In this document: in pieces, positions 54,332-63,713 of the stretch
Layout: each line of letters starts with the position of its first letter
How positions within the stretch are numbered: position 1 is the first letter of the stretch
Assembly (NCBI GenBank): GCA_043748345.1
Contig: JAYTNJ010000086.1
Coordinates: forward strand, 1-64,000
From: OLB9 sp043748345
GTDB taxonomy: Bacteria; Bacteroidota; Bacteroidia; Chitinophagales; Saprospiraceae
Length of the DNA stretch: 64,000 nt
Direction of reading: 5' to 3'
Program-made: the position numbers and the translations under genes
Notes under the pieces: model-generated
Told to the model about the DNA's origin: nothing
The model's database searches: none
Seen by the model: only the letters and a program-made list of their open reading frames with translations

Positions 54332-57154
54332 TTATCTTCGCTGACCTGTAAATAAAGTATTGGCATTTCGTTGACCATAGTCGTATTTCAGAAAACTCAA
54401 TGAGCTTGATTTTACCCCAATAAAAAAACTGTAAACACCGTTGGATGGCGCCCACGTAAAGTTCATTTGCCAGCAATGGAGGTCTCTGGCAAAACTGAAA
54501 TAGGGATATACAAAAGCCTTGCTTTTAAAATCATACGCTATATTTCCAACGTTCATATTCCAATTTTTGGTCAGAGGTATTGACCCTGAGACATTGATAG
54601 AATGGCTTTGTACAAAAAATGTATCCTTACCGTTATATTTTGAGAGTTCAAAATTGAAAGCATGGGAGATATTAAAATTTTCAAACCAATCAGCCAATGA
54701 TGTCTCCGGCTTTACTGGTTTCTCACCAGTATTGGGGGCTTCATTCGTATTGGTTGTGATGTCAGGTCGACCAGCTGGGACTTGAGGCTTGTTTTGTTGA
54801 TTAGGGGTTTGAGCCAAAGGTTCTTCTTTTTTTCCTGCAAATATCTGCCTGATTCTGCCGAAAGAAATACTGGTTGAAAACTGACCGGAAAAATTCCTAA
54901 ACTCCAGTGGTCTTTTGCGGTTGTCCCAAACAGTTTCTCTGGTCTTTTGGTTTTTAATATCGTGTGCGTAAGGACTGTAAAGTGCTCTGAAATTAAAACT
55001 AGTCAGTCCCCTGAGCACGGTTGTATTTCCACTAAGACTTACATCACTGAATTTAAATGAATCTGCGATAAAATTGTAAGATCCATTGATACTGATATTG
55101 TCAAAAAGCCTGATGATTTTTTCTGTTGAATCCTTACGGGACCAATGTTTGGCTTCAACTACATTTGTTATGCCGTAGCCAATACCCATCTGCTCATCAG
55201 AACCTTGTAAGGTACCAAATGGACTATTGGTAAAAATACTGTAAGTTCTCGGATTATTAAATTGTGATCTTGTATCCGTATTGACAACAGCTTCATATTT
55301 TTCTCTGGTACCTGGCTGGTAAAAAAAACTTACATTAGGCTTTACCACATGCCTGAATCCTCTGATGAAACCTTTATTCCACTTTTTTGTAAAGAAACGC
55401 TGTGTATTGAGAGAAATAGCGGCATTAAAATTTCTGAATGCGTTAAATCCGGATACAAAAGATTCTTCAGCGGCCTTAAAACCTAATGTATCGCGAGTGA
55501 TTTGATCCTTGTAAATGACACTGTCAGGATTAAATGTTAAATTATATTTTTTGAGGAGCCATGCTTCATCATAGTTAATACCTGGGGAAACATTGATGTA
55601 GTTAAACAATCTAAAATTAGTACTCAAAGATGCTCTGTGCTGTAGTCCTGTCTGTATATCTTTAAGCGTTTGTTGTGTAAAAAGTGTAGTATCCGTAGTT
55701 TTTACAAAATTTCTGAATTCTGAACTGTAAGACAAGGCGATATTATCTGTCCAGATTTCTTTTGTACTGTTTTTCTTTTTAAATGGATAAATGGTATTCA
55801 TACGCAAAGACACATTAGGAAGGGTAATGTCCATTGCTCTGGTTTGGGTATTCTGGCTATGTCTGAATTCTGCACTTAGCCGAAAAGGTGTACCAGGCAT
55901 ATCATGGGAGAATGTAAAGTTGGAAGAGTAAGTATTGTTTAAAGCCGAGACGGGATTTTCATAAGTCCTCTGATCATATCTGTTGGTTTGTATATTGACA
56001 GACCCTCCCAGATTTCGATAAGGATGGGCCTTAGTATCCTGACGATGACTGATACTTATATTAAATGATTTAGCAGAGATTTTAGAACCGTCAGCGTCAC
56101 TATCCCTAATATTATTTGAATATCCCAATAAAATATTTCCTGAATATCCATACCTTTTTTTGTACGTAGTATTTACCCTTACACCATGCGAACCACGTGT
56201 GTAAATATCTCCGGTCATTCTCATGTCTACATAATCGTTTACAGGCCAGTAATATCCCACTTCTCTGAATCCCAGACCAAGCTGCTCATTGTACTCATAG
56301 CTGGAAGGAAAAATAAGACCCGACGATTTTCCCTGAATCAAAGGAAAAAATCCAAATGGGAGAAACAAAGGTGTAGGTACTCTGGCTATTTCAACTTGAG
56401 CCACACTCATTACAGCCACTTTATTAGGTACAAATTTCAATTTGCCAGCCCTAATCCCAAAGTGAGGCGGATCATGATTACAAGTGGTAATGATTGCCCC
56501 TTTGTTATAAATTTCATCGTCAGCCTTGACTCCGAGCGAATCCGTCAGTCCTGAGACAAACTTGGTACGCGAGCCTACCAGATTAAACTCACCTTGCTGG
56601 GTTATAGCGTGGTCAACCAATCCCTTTTTTGATTTGAAATTATACTTTATTTCTCTATAAGTAAATGTATTATCCCCCTCCGTAAATGTGGGTTTTTCTT
56701 TACCTGTTATGACACCTTCCTTATTAAGAAATCCTTCTACAGTATTATTGGCAAAATCGATGATCATGTAATTGGCTGTGAGTTTTATCTTCTGGTATTC
56801 CACCTGTGCCCCGCCGTAAAGATGTATTTTATCATTTTCAATATCTATCCATGATGAATCACGTGCATTATAAATGACCTCTCCATCAAGAGCATCCTTT
56901 GATATTTTGTATTCAGGTACATTTGACTTTAAAGTATCGTTTTTGAGTAAGCTGGTATCCTTCTCAAACCTTGCCTTAAAAAAATCTTTTGGGACAGACG
57001 TAGAAAAACTTGACTTCAATGTGTCAAATGGAACGATTATTGTATCTGATATATTAGAATTTTTTTTTATAGGTATTACTGAAGTATTTTGCGCTTTTAA
57101 GGTATTTAAAAGACATATTAAATAAAATATAACTATGTAATTAATTCTTTTCAA
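54332..57154 (-). CDS. lptD: LptD-like LPS-assembly outer-membrane protein
   Basis: About 940 aa. An N-terminal OstA-like jellyroll (about 75-230, with VIYNARDSSWIDIENDKIHL and GAQVEYQKIKLTANYM) is followed by a large barrel (HDPPHFGIRAGKLKFVPN, PLFLPFGFFPLIQGKSSGL). This is the Bacteroidota form of the protein that, with LptE, inserts lipopolysaccharide into the outer leaflet. There is no ATG in the right place: TTG at 57154 begins a good signal peptide (KRINYIVIFYLICLLNTLKA), whereas the open frame runs on to a TTG overlapping the start of the divergent amidase gene. A proline-rich linker at about 825-860 is unusual. Confidence 0.9.
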   Translation of the reverse strand: MKRINYIVIFYLICLLNTLKAQNTSVIPIKKNSNISDTIIVPFDTLKSSFSTSVPKDFFKARFEKDTSLLKNDTLKSNVPEYKISKDALDGEVIYNARDSSWIDIENDKIHLYGGAQVEYQKIKLTANYMIIDFANNTVEGFLNKEGVITGKEKPTFTEGDNTFTYREIKYNFKSKKGLVDHAITQQGEFNLVGSRTKFVSGLTDSLGVKADDEIYNKGAIITTCNHDPPHFGIRAGKLKFVPNKVAVMSVAQVEIARVPTPLFLPFGFFPLIQGKSSGLIFPSSYEYNEQLGLGFREVGYYWPVNDYVDMRMTGDIYTRGSHGVRVNTTYKKRYGYSGNILLGYSNNIRDSDADGSKISAKSFNISISHRQDTKAHPYRNLGGSVNIQTNRYDQRTYENPVSALNNTYSSNFTFSHDMPGTPFRLSAEFRHSQNTQTRAMDITLPNVSLRMNTIYPFKKKNSTKEIWTDNIALSYSSEFRNFVKTTDTTLFTQQTLKDIQTGLQHRASLSTNFRLFNYINVSPGINYDEAWLLKKYNLTFNPDSVIYKDQITRDTLGFKAAEESFVSGFNAFRNFNAAISLNTQRFFTKKWNKGFIRGFRHVVKPNVSFFYQPGTREKYEAVVNTDTRSQFNNPRTYSIFTNSPFGTLQGSDEQMGIGYGITNVVEAKHWSRKDSTEKIIRLFDNISINGSYNFIADSFKFSDVSLSGNTTVLRGLTSFNFRALYSPYAHDIKNQKTRETVWDNRKRPLEFRNFSGQFSTSISFGRIRQIFAGKKEEPLAQTPNQQNKPQVPAGRPDITTNTNEAPNTGEKPVKPETSLADWFENFNISHAFNFELSKYNGKDTFFVQSHSINVSGSIPLTKNWNMNVGNIAYDFKSKAFVYPYFSFARDLHCWQMNFTWAPSNGVYSFFIGVKSSSLSFLKYDYGQRNANTLFTGQRR

Positions 57155-57222
57155 GATGTTTACATCTAATATATTATAATAATTTATTATATTTGCATTT
57201 CTAAAATCACAAAAATACGCCA

Positions 57223-58533
57223 ATGGTCTCAGATTTCATTCAAAAGAACACTACAATCTTACGTATTTTGATAATTATAACGTCATTGATTTATTATATG
57301 TCTTCAACACTTCAGGCTTCTGACGTTAAAGTTATCCTAAATAGCAAAGATTTATCCATTCAGAATGGAGATGATAAAATAAAGATAAAATCACGTACCA
57401 ATATCTTATATCCCACAAAAGGCCGTAAAAAAAATATACGTATTGTATTAGACGCCGGACATGGGGGCCATGATAGTGGTGCCGTTGGTAAAAATTCACT
57501 AGAAAAAGATCTTGCATTGAAAATGGCTTTGAAGGCCGGAGAAATGATTGAAAAAAAATATCCTGATGTCGAGGTATTTCAGACCAGAACGACCGATGTT
57601 TTTATTCCTTTGTTCAGAAGGATTCAGTACGCCAACGAGCAAAATGCAGATATTTTTATTTCTATCCACTGTAATTTCATCAGCAACCCCAAAACACGAG
57701 GTACTGAAACTTTTGTAATGGGGCTTCATAGGGCAAGTGATAATCTTGAAGTGGCAAAACGTGAGAATGCTTCCATACTTCTGGAGCCAAACTATGAATC
57801 TAATTATGATGGATTTGATCCAGGCTCTCCCGAGGGACATATAGTTGTCTCTATGTATCAGAATAATTATATCGAAAAGAGTATAGAACTCGCAGCAAAC
57901 ATTGAAGAACAATTCGGAAAGAAACATATGAGTAAAAGTCGCGGGGTCAAGCAGGCTGGATTCGCAGTATTGCGAAGATCAAGCATGCCTGCTGTACTCG
58001 TAGAAGCAGGCTTCCTGAGCAATGAAGTAGAAGAAGCCTTCCTTATGACAGATGAAGGTCAATCCGCTATTGCTGAGTCTATTATCAAAGCTTTTGATAA
58101 GTACTATACCAATAATCTAGCAAAGAAGCAGCCTTCCGAAGCTCTTTCAGCTGTTAATGAAGCATCGGACGATAAAACTTTTGCAAATAAATCAAAATCC
58201 ACGATCATAAATCAAAGCCAAAAAGTCGATGGAAAAAATGAAATACATATTCTGCCGAAATCAAATGATGATTTGACTTCTTCAGGTAAAAATACTAGGG
58301 ATGATAATCATTTACAGAAATTTAAAGTCCAGATTGCTGCTTTTAAAAATGAGCTCGCTGATCTCGATTCTGCCGAACTCCGCAAAATTGGAGCTTTATC
58401 TGTAAGAAAACAAAGTGATGTCAACAAATATCTTGTAGGCGATTTCGTAAGCCGTGAGTCAGCAGAAATAGCCAGGGAAAAACTAAAAAATCTTGGCTAC
58501 AAAGGAGCATTTATTGTACCAGTTACAGAGTAA
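57223..58533 (+). CDS. N-acetylmuramoyl-L-alanine amidase with SPOR domain
   Basis: A 436-aa cell-wall hydrolase of the Amidase_3 (AmiC) family. Signal region about 10-32. Catalytic zinc site: H80 in DAGHGGHDSG, E94 in NSLEKDLAL, a histidine in FISIHCNF, and the catalytic glutamate in VLVEAGFLSN. A low-complexity linker (about 305-365) leads to a C-terminal SPOR domain (FKVQIAAFKNELADL and NKYLVGDFVSRESAEIA), which binds denuded glycan at the septum. It is expected to split daughter cells. It is divergent from lptD and followed by an MCE gene. Confidence 0.94.
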   Translation: MVSDFIQKNTTILRILIIITSLIYYMSSTLQASDVKVILNSKDLSIQNGDDKIKIKSRTNILYPTKGRKKNIRIVLDAGHGGHDSGAVGKNSLEKDLALKMALKAGEMIEKKYPDVEVFQTRTTDVFIPLFRRIQYANEQNADIFISIHCNFISNPKTRGTETFVMGLHRASDNLEVAKRENASILLEPNYESNYDGFDPGSPEGHIVVSMYQNNYIEKSIELAANIEEQFGKKHMSKSRGVKQAGFAVLRRSSMPAVLVEAGFLSNEVEEAFLMTDEGQSAIAESIIKAFDKYYTNNLAKKQPSEALSAVNEASDDKTFANKSKSTIINQSQKVDGKNEIHILPKSNDDLTSSGKNTRDDNHLQKFKVQIAAFKNELADLDSAELRKIGALSVRKQSDVNKYLVGDFVSRESAEIAREKLKNLGYKGAFIVPVTE

Positions 58534-58580
58534 AATTATTTCCAATAAAACATTTTAGCCACACGAATCGTTAATTTCTA

Positions 58581-58588
58581 TAACTTTG
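58581..58588 (+). promoter_or_regulatory. Candidate -7 element for the MCE gene
   Basis: TAACTTTG matches TAnnTTTG, 28 bp before the ATG at 58617. The -33 part is not clear. Confidence 0.4.
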
Positions 58589-58616
58589 CACATTTAAAAG
58601 CCAAAGTTTATTTTTT

Positions 58617-59675
58617 ATGTCTCGTGAGCTCAAAATCGGTATCCTAACCTTTATAGTATTAGTTACTATGATCTGGGGTTATACCTTCCTTAAAGGCAGG
58701 AACCTTCTTACTTCTTCCAACGAATTATTTACGACTTATTCCGATGTGTCGGGTTTGAACGTATCTTCACCGATATTGGTCAATGGCTATAAGATAGGCA
58801 CTGTAACAAAAATTCTCCTTAGTGAATCTAGTGTCAAACAAATGGAGGTGCGCTACCTGATCGATAGTGATTATAAAATACCAAAAAATGCTATCGCAAA
58901 ACTTAAAACACTAGGAATTGTGGACGGCAAAGGTATTTTTCTTGAATTTAGTAAAGAATGTACGGGGACTGATTGTGCAGTAAATGGAGATGAGCTCAAA
59001 GGAGAAACAGTCAGTTTGCTTGACGCCATGCTTGGGGATTCAGATGTGTCAGCCTATAGTACAGAACTTACAAAATCTGTCAGAGGCATAGTCAGCAACA
59101 TAGGTAAAGAAGGAGAACCTGGCGCTATTAATGAGACAGTAAGACAGCTGGAAATAATTTCAAAAAATATGGCTGTAATTTCTTCAACTGCCAACGCTTT
59201 GATGACCAACTCATCGGCAGGTCTTAAGAAAACGGTTGATAATATGGCTGCAATTACAACTTCTCTGGCCAAAAGTAATCAGAAAATTGAAGGAATTTTA
59301 ACTAATCTGGACAAGATAAGCGGCGATATTTCAAAGTCCAACCTTAATAACACCATCTCAAAAACCAACGAAACACTAGATGCATCAAAAGAAGCCGTTA
59401 AAGAGCTAAAGACTACACTTAACACTGCAAATACTTCTATGAAAGACTTGAGCGAAGTGCTCAATAAGGTACAAAAGGGAGAAGGCACTATGGCAAAACT
59501 GATGAATGATAAAAAATTGTATGATAATATAGAAGCATCCACTAAGAATTTAAATCTGCTTCTTCAAGATCTAAGACTCAACCCAAAACGTTATGCCCAC
59601 TTTTCGGTATTCGGCAAAAAACAAAAAGAATTTACACTGCCTGAAAGTGATCCTGCTATCAAAGAAGATAAATAA
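58617..59675 (+). CDS. MCE-domain (MlaD-like) lipid-transport protein
   Basis: A 352-aa protein with one N-terminal membrane helix (IGILTFIVLVTMIWGYTFL), an MCE domain (about 35-120, TTYSDVSGLNVSSPILVNGY) and a long helical C-terminal part (about 150-310) rich in N, T, S and K with coiled-coil character. MCE proteins form rings that pass lipids between membranes, normally with a permease (MlaE) and ATPase (MlaF); neither is encoded next to it. Neighbouring lptD and amidase genes give an envelope context. Confidence 0.9.
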   Translation: MSRELKIGILTFIVLVTMIWGYTFLKGRNLLTSSNELFTTYSDVSGLNVSSPILVNGYKIGTVTKILLSESSVKQMEVRYLIDSDYKIPKNAIAKLKTLGIVDGKGIFLEFSKECTGTDCAVNGDELKGETVSLLDAMLGDSDVSAYSTELTKSVRGIVSNIGKEGEPGAINETVRQLEIISKNMAVISSTANALMTNSSAGLKKTVDNMAAITTSLAKSNQKIEGILTNLDKISGDISKSNLNNTISKTNETLDASKEAVKELKTTLNTANTSMKDLSEVLNKVQKGEGTMAKLMNDKKLYDNIEASTKNLNLLLQDLRLNPKRYAHFSVFGKKQKEFTLPESDPAIKEDK

Positions 59676-59757
59676 TTGAGTTTGTAATTTTTTTATCTTC
59701 AGTTTTGACATTAGAGGATCCCACCAAAACTATCGATGAGTCATAACCTTATTACAA

Positions 59758-59799
59758 AATAAAACCCGAATAACAAATTCAGGCTATTCGGGTTTTATT
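59758..59799. terminator. Strong bidirectional rho-independent terminator
   Basis: A perfect 15-bp stem (ATAAAACCCGAATA within 59758-59772, complement at 59785-59799) with a 12-nt loop. A-rich and T-rich arms at both ends let it work in both directions for the convergent MCE and redoxin genes. Confidence 0.88.
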
Positions 59800-59823
59800 G
59801 AATATCAAAACTTCTTCGAAATA

Positions 59824-60414
59824 TTATTTCTTAACTTTTATAGAACAGCCAATAGCTTTTGTGGTAGATGGACTAGGTTCTGAACCTTTTTCCAAGGCAG
59901 CTATAGCATTCTCCAGATACTTTTCTTTTACTAATGACGGTTCATCAGCATTATCATCAACGGCACCGATATATTTAACTATTAGGTTTTTATCCAATAG
60001 AAAGACATGAGGAGTTTTAGTAGCTCCGTACTGAGGATAAATTTGTTGTCCTTCATCAAATAGATATGGAAAAATAAACCCTTTTTCAGTTGCTCTTTCC
60101 TTCATCATAGCATAGCTGTCAGCAGGCTGAACACTTGGGTCATTTGGATTTATTGCCATAAGAATGTATCCCTTTGGAGTATATTTTTTTGATAATTCAT
60201 TTACCCTATCTTCATATTTCACTGCAAAAGGGCAAGAATTGCAGGTAAAGACAACAATAAACCCATTGGCATTTTTAAAATCTGCCATACTATACATTTT
60301 ACCATCCACAGATTTTAGTTTAAAATCTGCTGCTTTGTCTCCTGGTTTATAGCCTACTGAAGGCGTTACAAAAAAAGAAGAAAAGATAAAAACAAACTGA
60401 AATAAAACACTCAT
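59824..60414 (-). CDS. Exported thioredoxin-fold (redoxin) protein
   Basis: A 196-aa AhpC/TSA-type redoxin. After a signal peptide (about 1-20) it has GDKAADFKLKSVDGK and a CNSC motif (C58, C61) in VVFTCNSCPFAVKYEDR, then NPNDPSVQPADSY and a cis-proline in ATKTPHVFLLD. This cell-envelope family is widely called thioredoxin-like; its substrate is not known. It is 15 bp downstream of a TlpA-like gene on the same strand, so they form a small redox operon. Confidence 0.88.
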   Translation of the reverse strand: MSVLFQFVFIFSSFFVTPSVGYKPGDKAADFKLKSVDGKMYSMADFKNANGFIVVFTCNSCPFAVKYEDRVNELSKKYTPKGYILMAINPNDPSVQPADSYAMMKERATEKGFIFPYLFDEGQQIYPQYGATKTPHVFLLDKNLIVKYIGAVDDNADEPSLVKEKYLENAIAALEKGSEPSPSTTKAIGCSIKVKK

Positions 60415-60429
60415 ATTCTATTATGATTT

Positions 60430-60921
60430 TTATAGTGATGAAATAAATGAAAATACAAAACCAGACAAATCTTCTTTACTCTCAAACTCCCTTTCTGTAA
60501 ATAGTTTTTTATTGCCTCTGATCAGAAGTGTAGCAGGAATTGATCCTGACCATTCCTCATCCACAATCGACAGCCAGCTATTATAATCCTTATCAGTGAG
60601 CGCTAATGCTTTTGCAGTGTAATTGTTCTTTTTCAGAAATGGTAAAAGTTGACTCTCTATCTTACTTTTAAAGTCTAAACTAACCAGAATGACTTTAATT
60701 TTTTTATCTGAAATATTTTGATGAAATGTCTCAAAATAGGGTAACTCCTTGACACAGGGACTGCACCAGGTAGCCCAGAAATTAATAACATATGTGGTAT
60801 CGTTATTTTTGAAATTATCTTTTGCCAACTCAGCGTAGTCATTATAAACTTTTACATCCTGAGCACTTGCAAAAGAAGCTATAAACAGAGTAAAAAATAA
60901 AAATATAATCCTTTTAATCAT
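60430..60921 (-). CDS. TlpA-like thiol-disulfide oxidoreductase
   Basis: About 163 aa from the ATG at 60921, chosen because it begins the signal peptide (MIKRIIFLFFTLFIASFASAQ); an upstream in-frame ATG adds 17 non-conserved residues. The active site is WATWCSPC (C53, C56) and the cis-proline is in GSIPATLLIRG. TlpA/ResA proteins keep periplasmic cysteines reduced, for example in cytochrome c maturation. The -XX- pair SP is less common than PP or GP. Confidence 0.9.
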   Translation of the reverse strand: MIKRIIFLFFTLFIASFASAQDVKVYNDYAELAKDNFKNNDTTYVINFWATWCSPCVKELPYFETFHQNISDKKIKVILVSLDFKSKIESQLLPFLKKNNYTAKALALTDKDYNSWLSIVDEEWSGSIPATLLIRGNKKLFTEREFESKEDLSGFVFSFISSL

Positions 60922-60988
60922 GCGTAGTAAACGTAAATCTACAAATAATGTTTTGTCAGATATCAGAATCAATGGAGTTGATTATCAT

Positions 60989-61019
60989 TTTGGATATTTG
61001 TGTTATTACGTTACCTTTG
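60989..61019 (+). promoter_or_regulatory. Bacteroidota-type promoter for purF
   Basis: TTTG at 60989-60992, then 19 bp, then TACCTTTG at 61012-61019: a full match to TTTG-N19-21-TAnnTTTG. The ATG follows 33 bp later. It is the clearest promoter in the window. Confidence 0.75.
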
Positions 61020-61052
61020 CGGTACCATCAGAAAATGATATAATCCTCTTGC

Positions 61053-62951
61053 ATGAGTGACGAAATAAAACATGAGTGTGGTCTGGCTTTAATCAGACTT
61101 TTAAAACCCCTGGAATATTACCATAAAAAATACGGAACTGCTCTTTACGGGTTGAACAAAATGAATATTTTGCTTCAAAAACAACGTAATCGCGGACAGG
61201 ACGGTGCTGGCCTGGTAACCATAAAGCTTGACTCAATGCCTGGTACAAGATATATTAGCAGACGAAGGAGTAACAGCCCCCAATACCTAAAGGACCTATT
61301 TGAAGGAGTGTTTTCTCATTTTGCTGACATTACTACCGACCAACTTAATGATCCGGTCTGGCTAAAAGCTAATAAGCCTTACACGGGGGAGCTGTTACTG
61401 GGTCATCTGAGGTACGGCACACATGGAGCAAACACAATCGAAACCGTTCATCCTTTTCTGCGGCAAAATAATTGGATTACCCGAAATCTTGTTCTCGCCG
61501 GCAACTTTAATCTTACTAATGTTGACGAGCTATTTGCAGAATTACTTTCTTTCGGTCAATATCCAAAAGAAAAATCAGATACTGTAACTGTCCTGGAAAA
61601 AATAGGGCACTTTCTTGATGATGAAGTCCAAAGGCTTTTTAACTGGTTTAAACCCGAAGGATACAGCAACCAACAGATCAATGGTTTGATAGCCGACCAT
61701 TTGGACGTCCAACGACTTTTGCAAAGGGCAAGCAGAAAATTTGATGGTGGGTATGTAATGGCAGGGTTGATCGGTCACGGTGATGCTTTTGTATTGAGAG
61801 ATCCTGCTGGAATAAGGCCGGCTTTTTATTATTACGACGATGAAATAGTAGTAGTAGCTTCAGAAAGGCCAGCGATTCAAACAAGTTTGAATATCCGCTT
61901 TTTTCAGGTCAAAGAACTCAAACCAGGTCATGCACTGATTATCAAAAAGAACGGGGTTATTTCAGAAGAATGTTGTAAGGATCCAGTCGCTCCCAGCCCA
62001 TGTAGTTTTGAAAGAATTTATTTTAGCCGTGGCACAGATAGGGATATTTACCTGGAACGTAAAAAACTCGGGGAACTTCTAGCCGATAAGATCCTTAAAG
62101 CAATAAATTATGACATTGAAAATACCATATTTTCATTCATACCCAATACTGCTGAAGTAGCTTATTTAGGTATGATAAAAGGGTTGGAGCAAAAGCTTAA
62201 TGAAATAAAATCAAAGCAAATAAATGACCATATAACTGCCGGCACTCTTACTGATGAAGTCCTATCAAAAATTTTGAGTCAAACCATAAGATCAGAAAAA
62301 CTTGCCGTAAAAGACGAAAAGTTGCGAACATTTATAGCAGATGATATATCGAGAGGGGAGATGATGGCCCATGTCTATGATGTCACATACGGTATAGTAC
62401 AAAATGAGATTGACACAATAGTATTAATAGATGATTCCATAGTAAGAGGCACTACACTCAAAGATTCGATAGTTTATATTCTTTCCACCCTTAAACCTAA
62501 AAAAATAATCATTGTCTCATCAGCTCCACAAATAAGATATCCCGATTGTTACGGAATTGATATGAGTAAAATGAAAGAATTTGTGGCATTCAGAGCCCTT
62601 GTAGAATTACTGAATCAGGAAAAAAAGAGCCATCTGATGAAGGAAGTGTATGATAGGTGTCAGAACCAGGAGAATATACCTATCGAAGAAGTTACTAATC
62701 AGGTAAAATATTTGTATGACCTATTTACAGAAGAACAAATATCTTCAAAAATATCAGAACTTGTCACTCCTGAAAATATAAAACCAGATGTTCAGGTTAT
62801 TTATCAAAGTATAGAAGACCTTCATAAAGCTTGCCCAAATAATAAAGGGGATTGGTATTTTTCAGGAAACTACCCAACTCCAGGTGGAATACGTGTTGTG
62901 AATCGTGCCTTTATGAACTATATGAATAATAGTGACGAGAGAGCATACTAA
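61053..62951 (+). CDS. purF: Amidophosphoribosyltransferase, long Bacteroidota form
   Basis: 632 aa, well above the usual 470-510. The glutaminase nucleophile is C9 (KHECGLALIRL), so an eight-residue leader is presumably removed. The N-terminal glutamine amidotransferase (QRNRGQDGAG, GHLRYGTHG, AGNFNLTN) contains family-specific extra helices (about 170-235). The phosphoribosyltransferase domain has the PRPP loop VLIDDSIVRGTTLKDS. It makes phosphoribosylamine, the first step of purine synthesis. The length and inserts are those I know from other Bacteroidota PurF proteins, so they are not an oddity of this genome. Confidence 0.93.
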   Translation: MSDEIKHECGLALIRLLKPLEYYHKKYGTALYGLNKMNILLQKQRNRGQDGAGLVTIKLDSMPGTRYISRRRSNSPQYLKDLFEGVFSHFADITTDQLNDPVWLKANKPYTGELLLGHLRYGTHGANTIETVHPFLRQNNWITRNLVLAGNFNLTNVDELFAELLSFGQYPKEKSDTVTVLEKIGHFLDDEVQRLFNWFKPEGYSNQQINGLIADHLDVQRLLQRASRKFDGGYVMAGLIGHGDAFVLRDPAGIRPAFYYYDDEIVVVASERPAIQTSLNIRFFQVKELKPGHALIIKKNGVISEECCKDPVAPSPCSFERIYFSRGTDRDIYLERKKLGELLADKILKAINYDIENTIFSFIPNTAEVAYLGMIKGLEQKLNEIKSKQINDHITAGTLTDEVLSKILSQTIRSEKLAVKDEKLRTFIADDISRGEMMAHVYDVTYGIVQNEIDTIVLIDDSIVRGTTLKDSIVYILSTLKPKKIIIVSSAPQIRYPDCYGIDMSKMKEFVAFRALVELLNQEKKSHLMKEVYDRCQNQENIPIEEVTNQVKYLYDLFTEEQISSKISELVTPENIKPDVQVIYQSIEDLHKACPNNKGDWYFSGNYPTPGGIRVVNRAFMNYMNNSDERAY

Positions 62952-63042
62952 TACATTATTTGCTAAATAACAGCCATCTTTTTTATTGTAGTAGAAGGTT
63001 TCAAGAATTTACTAATGACAAAATTAAGATAATATTCGGTCG

Positions 63043-63537
63043 CTATTTTTCAGTTCCGATTAATGATCTGCTGAAAATCGGAAAAGCCGCACTTCCATAA
63101 TGAGAAAATTTCGAAGTGTGTTTTAAAGGAGATTGGTATGACTTGGCAAATGAAGAAAGCATGGATTTGACAAGCTCGTAGTTAATATTCTTTGAATTGG
63201 GCTTGGGATAAAAAACAATGTAATCTATTGTGCCATCCTTACCCCAGAAAACATTTAACCAAACTTTTATACCTTTAAGATCAAGGTTGGACTTAGTCGA
63301 AAAATCCTCAATTTCCTTGAGAAGTATTGTCCAGGTATCAAAAGCTTTCTCCATATTATTTTCACAAACTGTAAAGAGTAAAACGTTGTAATTCCGAACC
63401 AGTTTTTCATATTCCGTTTCATCTTCACCTATGTAAAATACTTTTGGGTTTACTTCAGCTTTATTGATGATCTGTTGAGAACAAACAGATAAAATACATA
63501 CAGTAAGACAAATAATTATTAGGGAGAAACGCTTCAT
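63043..63537 (-). CDS. Small secreted protein of unknown function
   Basis: A 164-aa protein with a signal peptide (FSLIIICLTVCILSVCSQ). The mature part (YIGEDETEYEKLVRNYNVLL, VWLNVFWGKDGTIDYIVFYP) looks like a compact alpha/beta domain, reminiscent of proteins where a helper strand GKDGTIDYI lies in a TonB-C-like sheet, but no family can be named. It stands alone between purF and the cvpA-like gene. Confidence 0.65.
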   Translation of the reverse strand: MKRFSLIIICLTVCILSVCSQQIINKAEVNPKVFYIGEDETEYEKLVRNYNVLLFTVCENNMEKAFDTWTILLKEIEDFSTKSNLDLKGIKVWLNVFWGKDGTIDYIVFYPKPNSKNINYELVKSMLSSFAKSYQSPLKHTSKFSHYGSAAFPIFSRSLIGTEK

Positions 63538-63713
63538 TTATATTGCCAAAATATTTTAACAAAACGAAGATAATCCATTTTTAATAAAGAAAAGGATTTT
63601 TTTAGTTTTTACCAAAGTATTCTGATTACCATTTAAATAAAATAAAACTCTTTATGAAGAATGAGAGTTAAATTTCACCAATGGAGCGCATGCAATTCTT
63701 TGTACTTATCCGG

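Noticed and set aside
57332..57927. Minus-strand open frames inside the amidase gene
   Set aside because: The plus-strand amidase has a complete catalytic site and SPOR domain; the antisense frames have no recognisable content.
61053..62951. PurF as a novel enzyme because of its extra length and Cys9
   Set aside because: The long form with a short leader before the catalytic cysteine is familiar from other Bacteroidota, so it is not a special feature.
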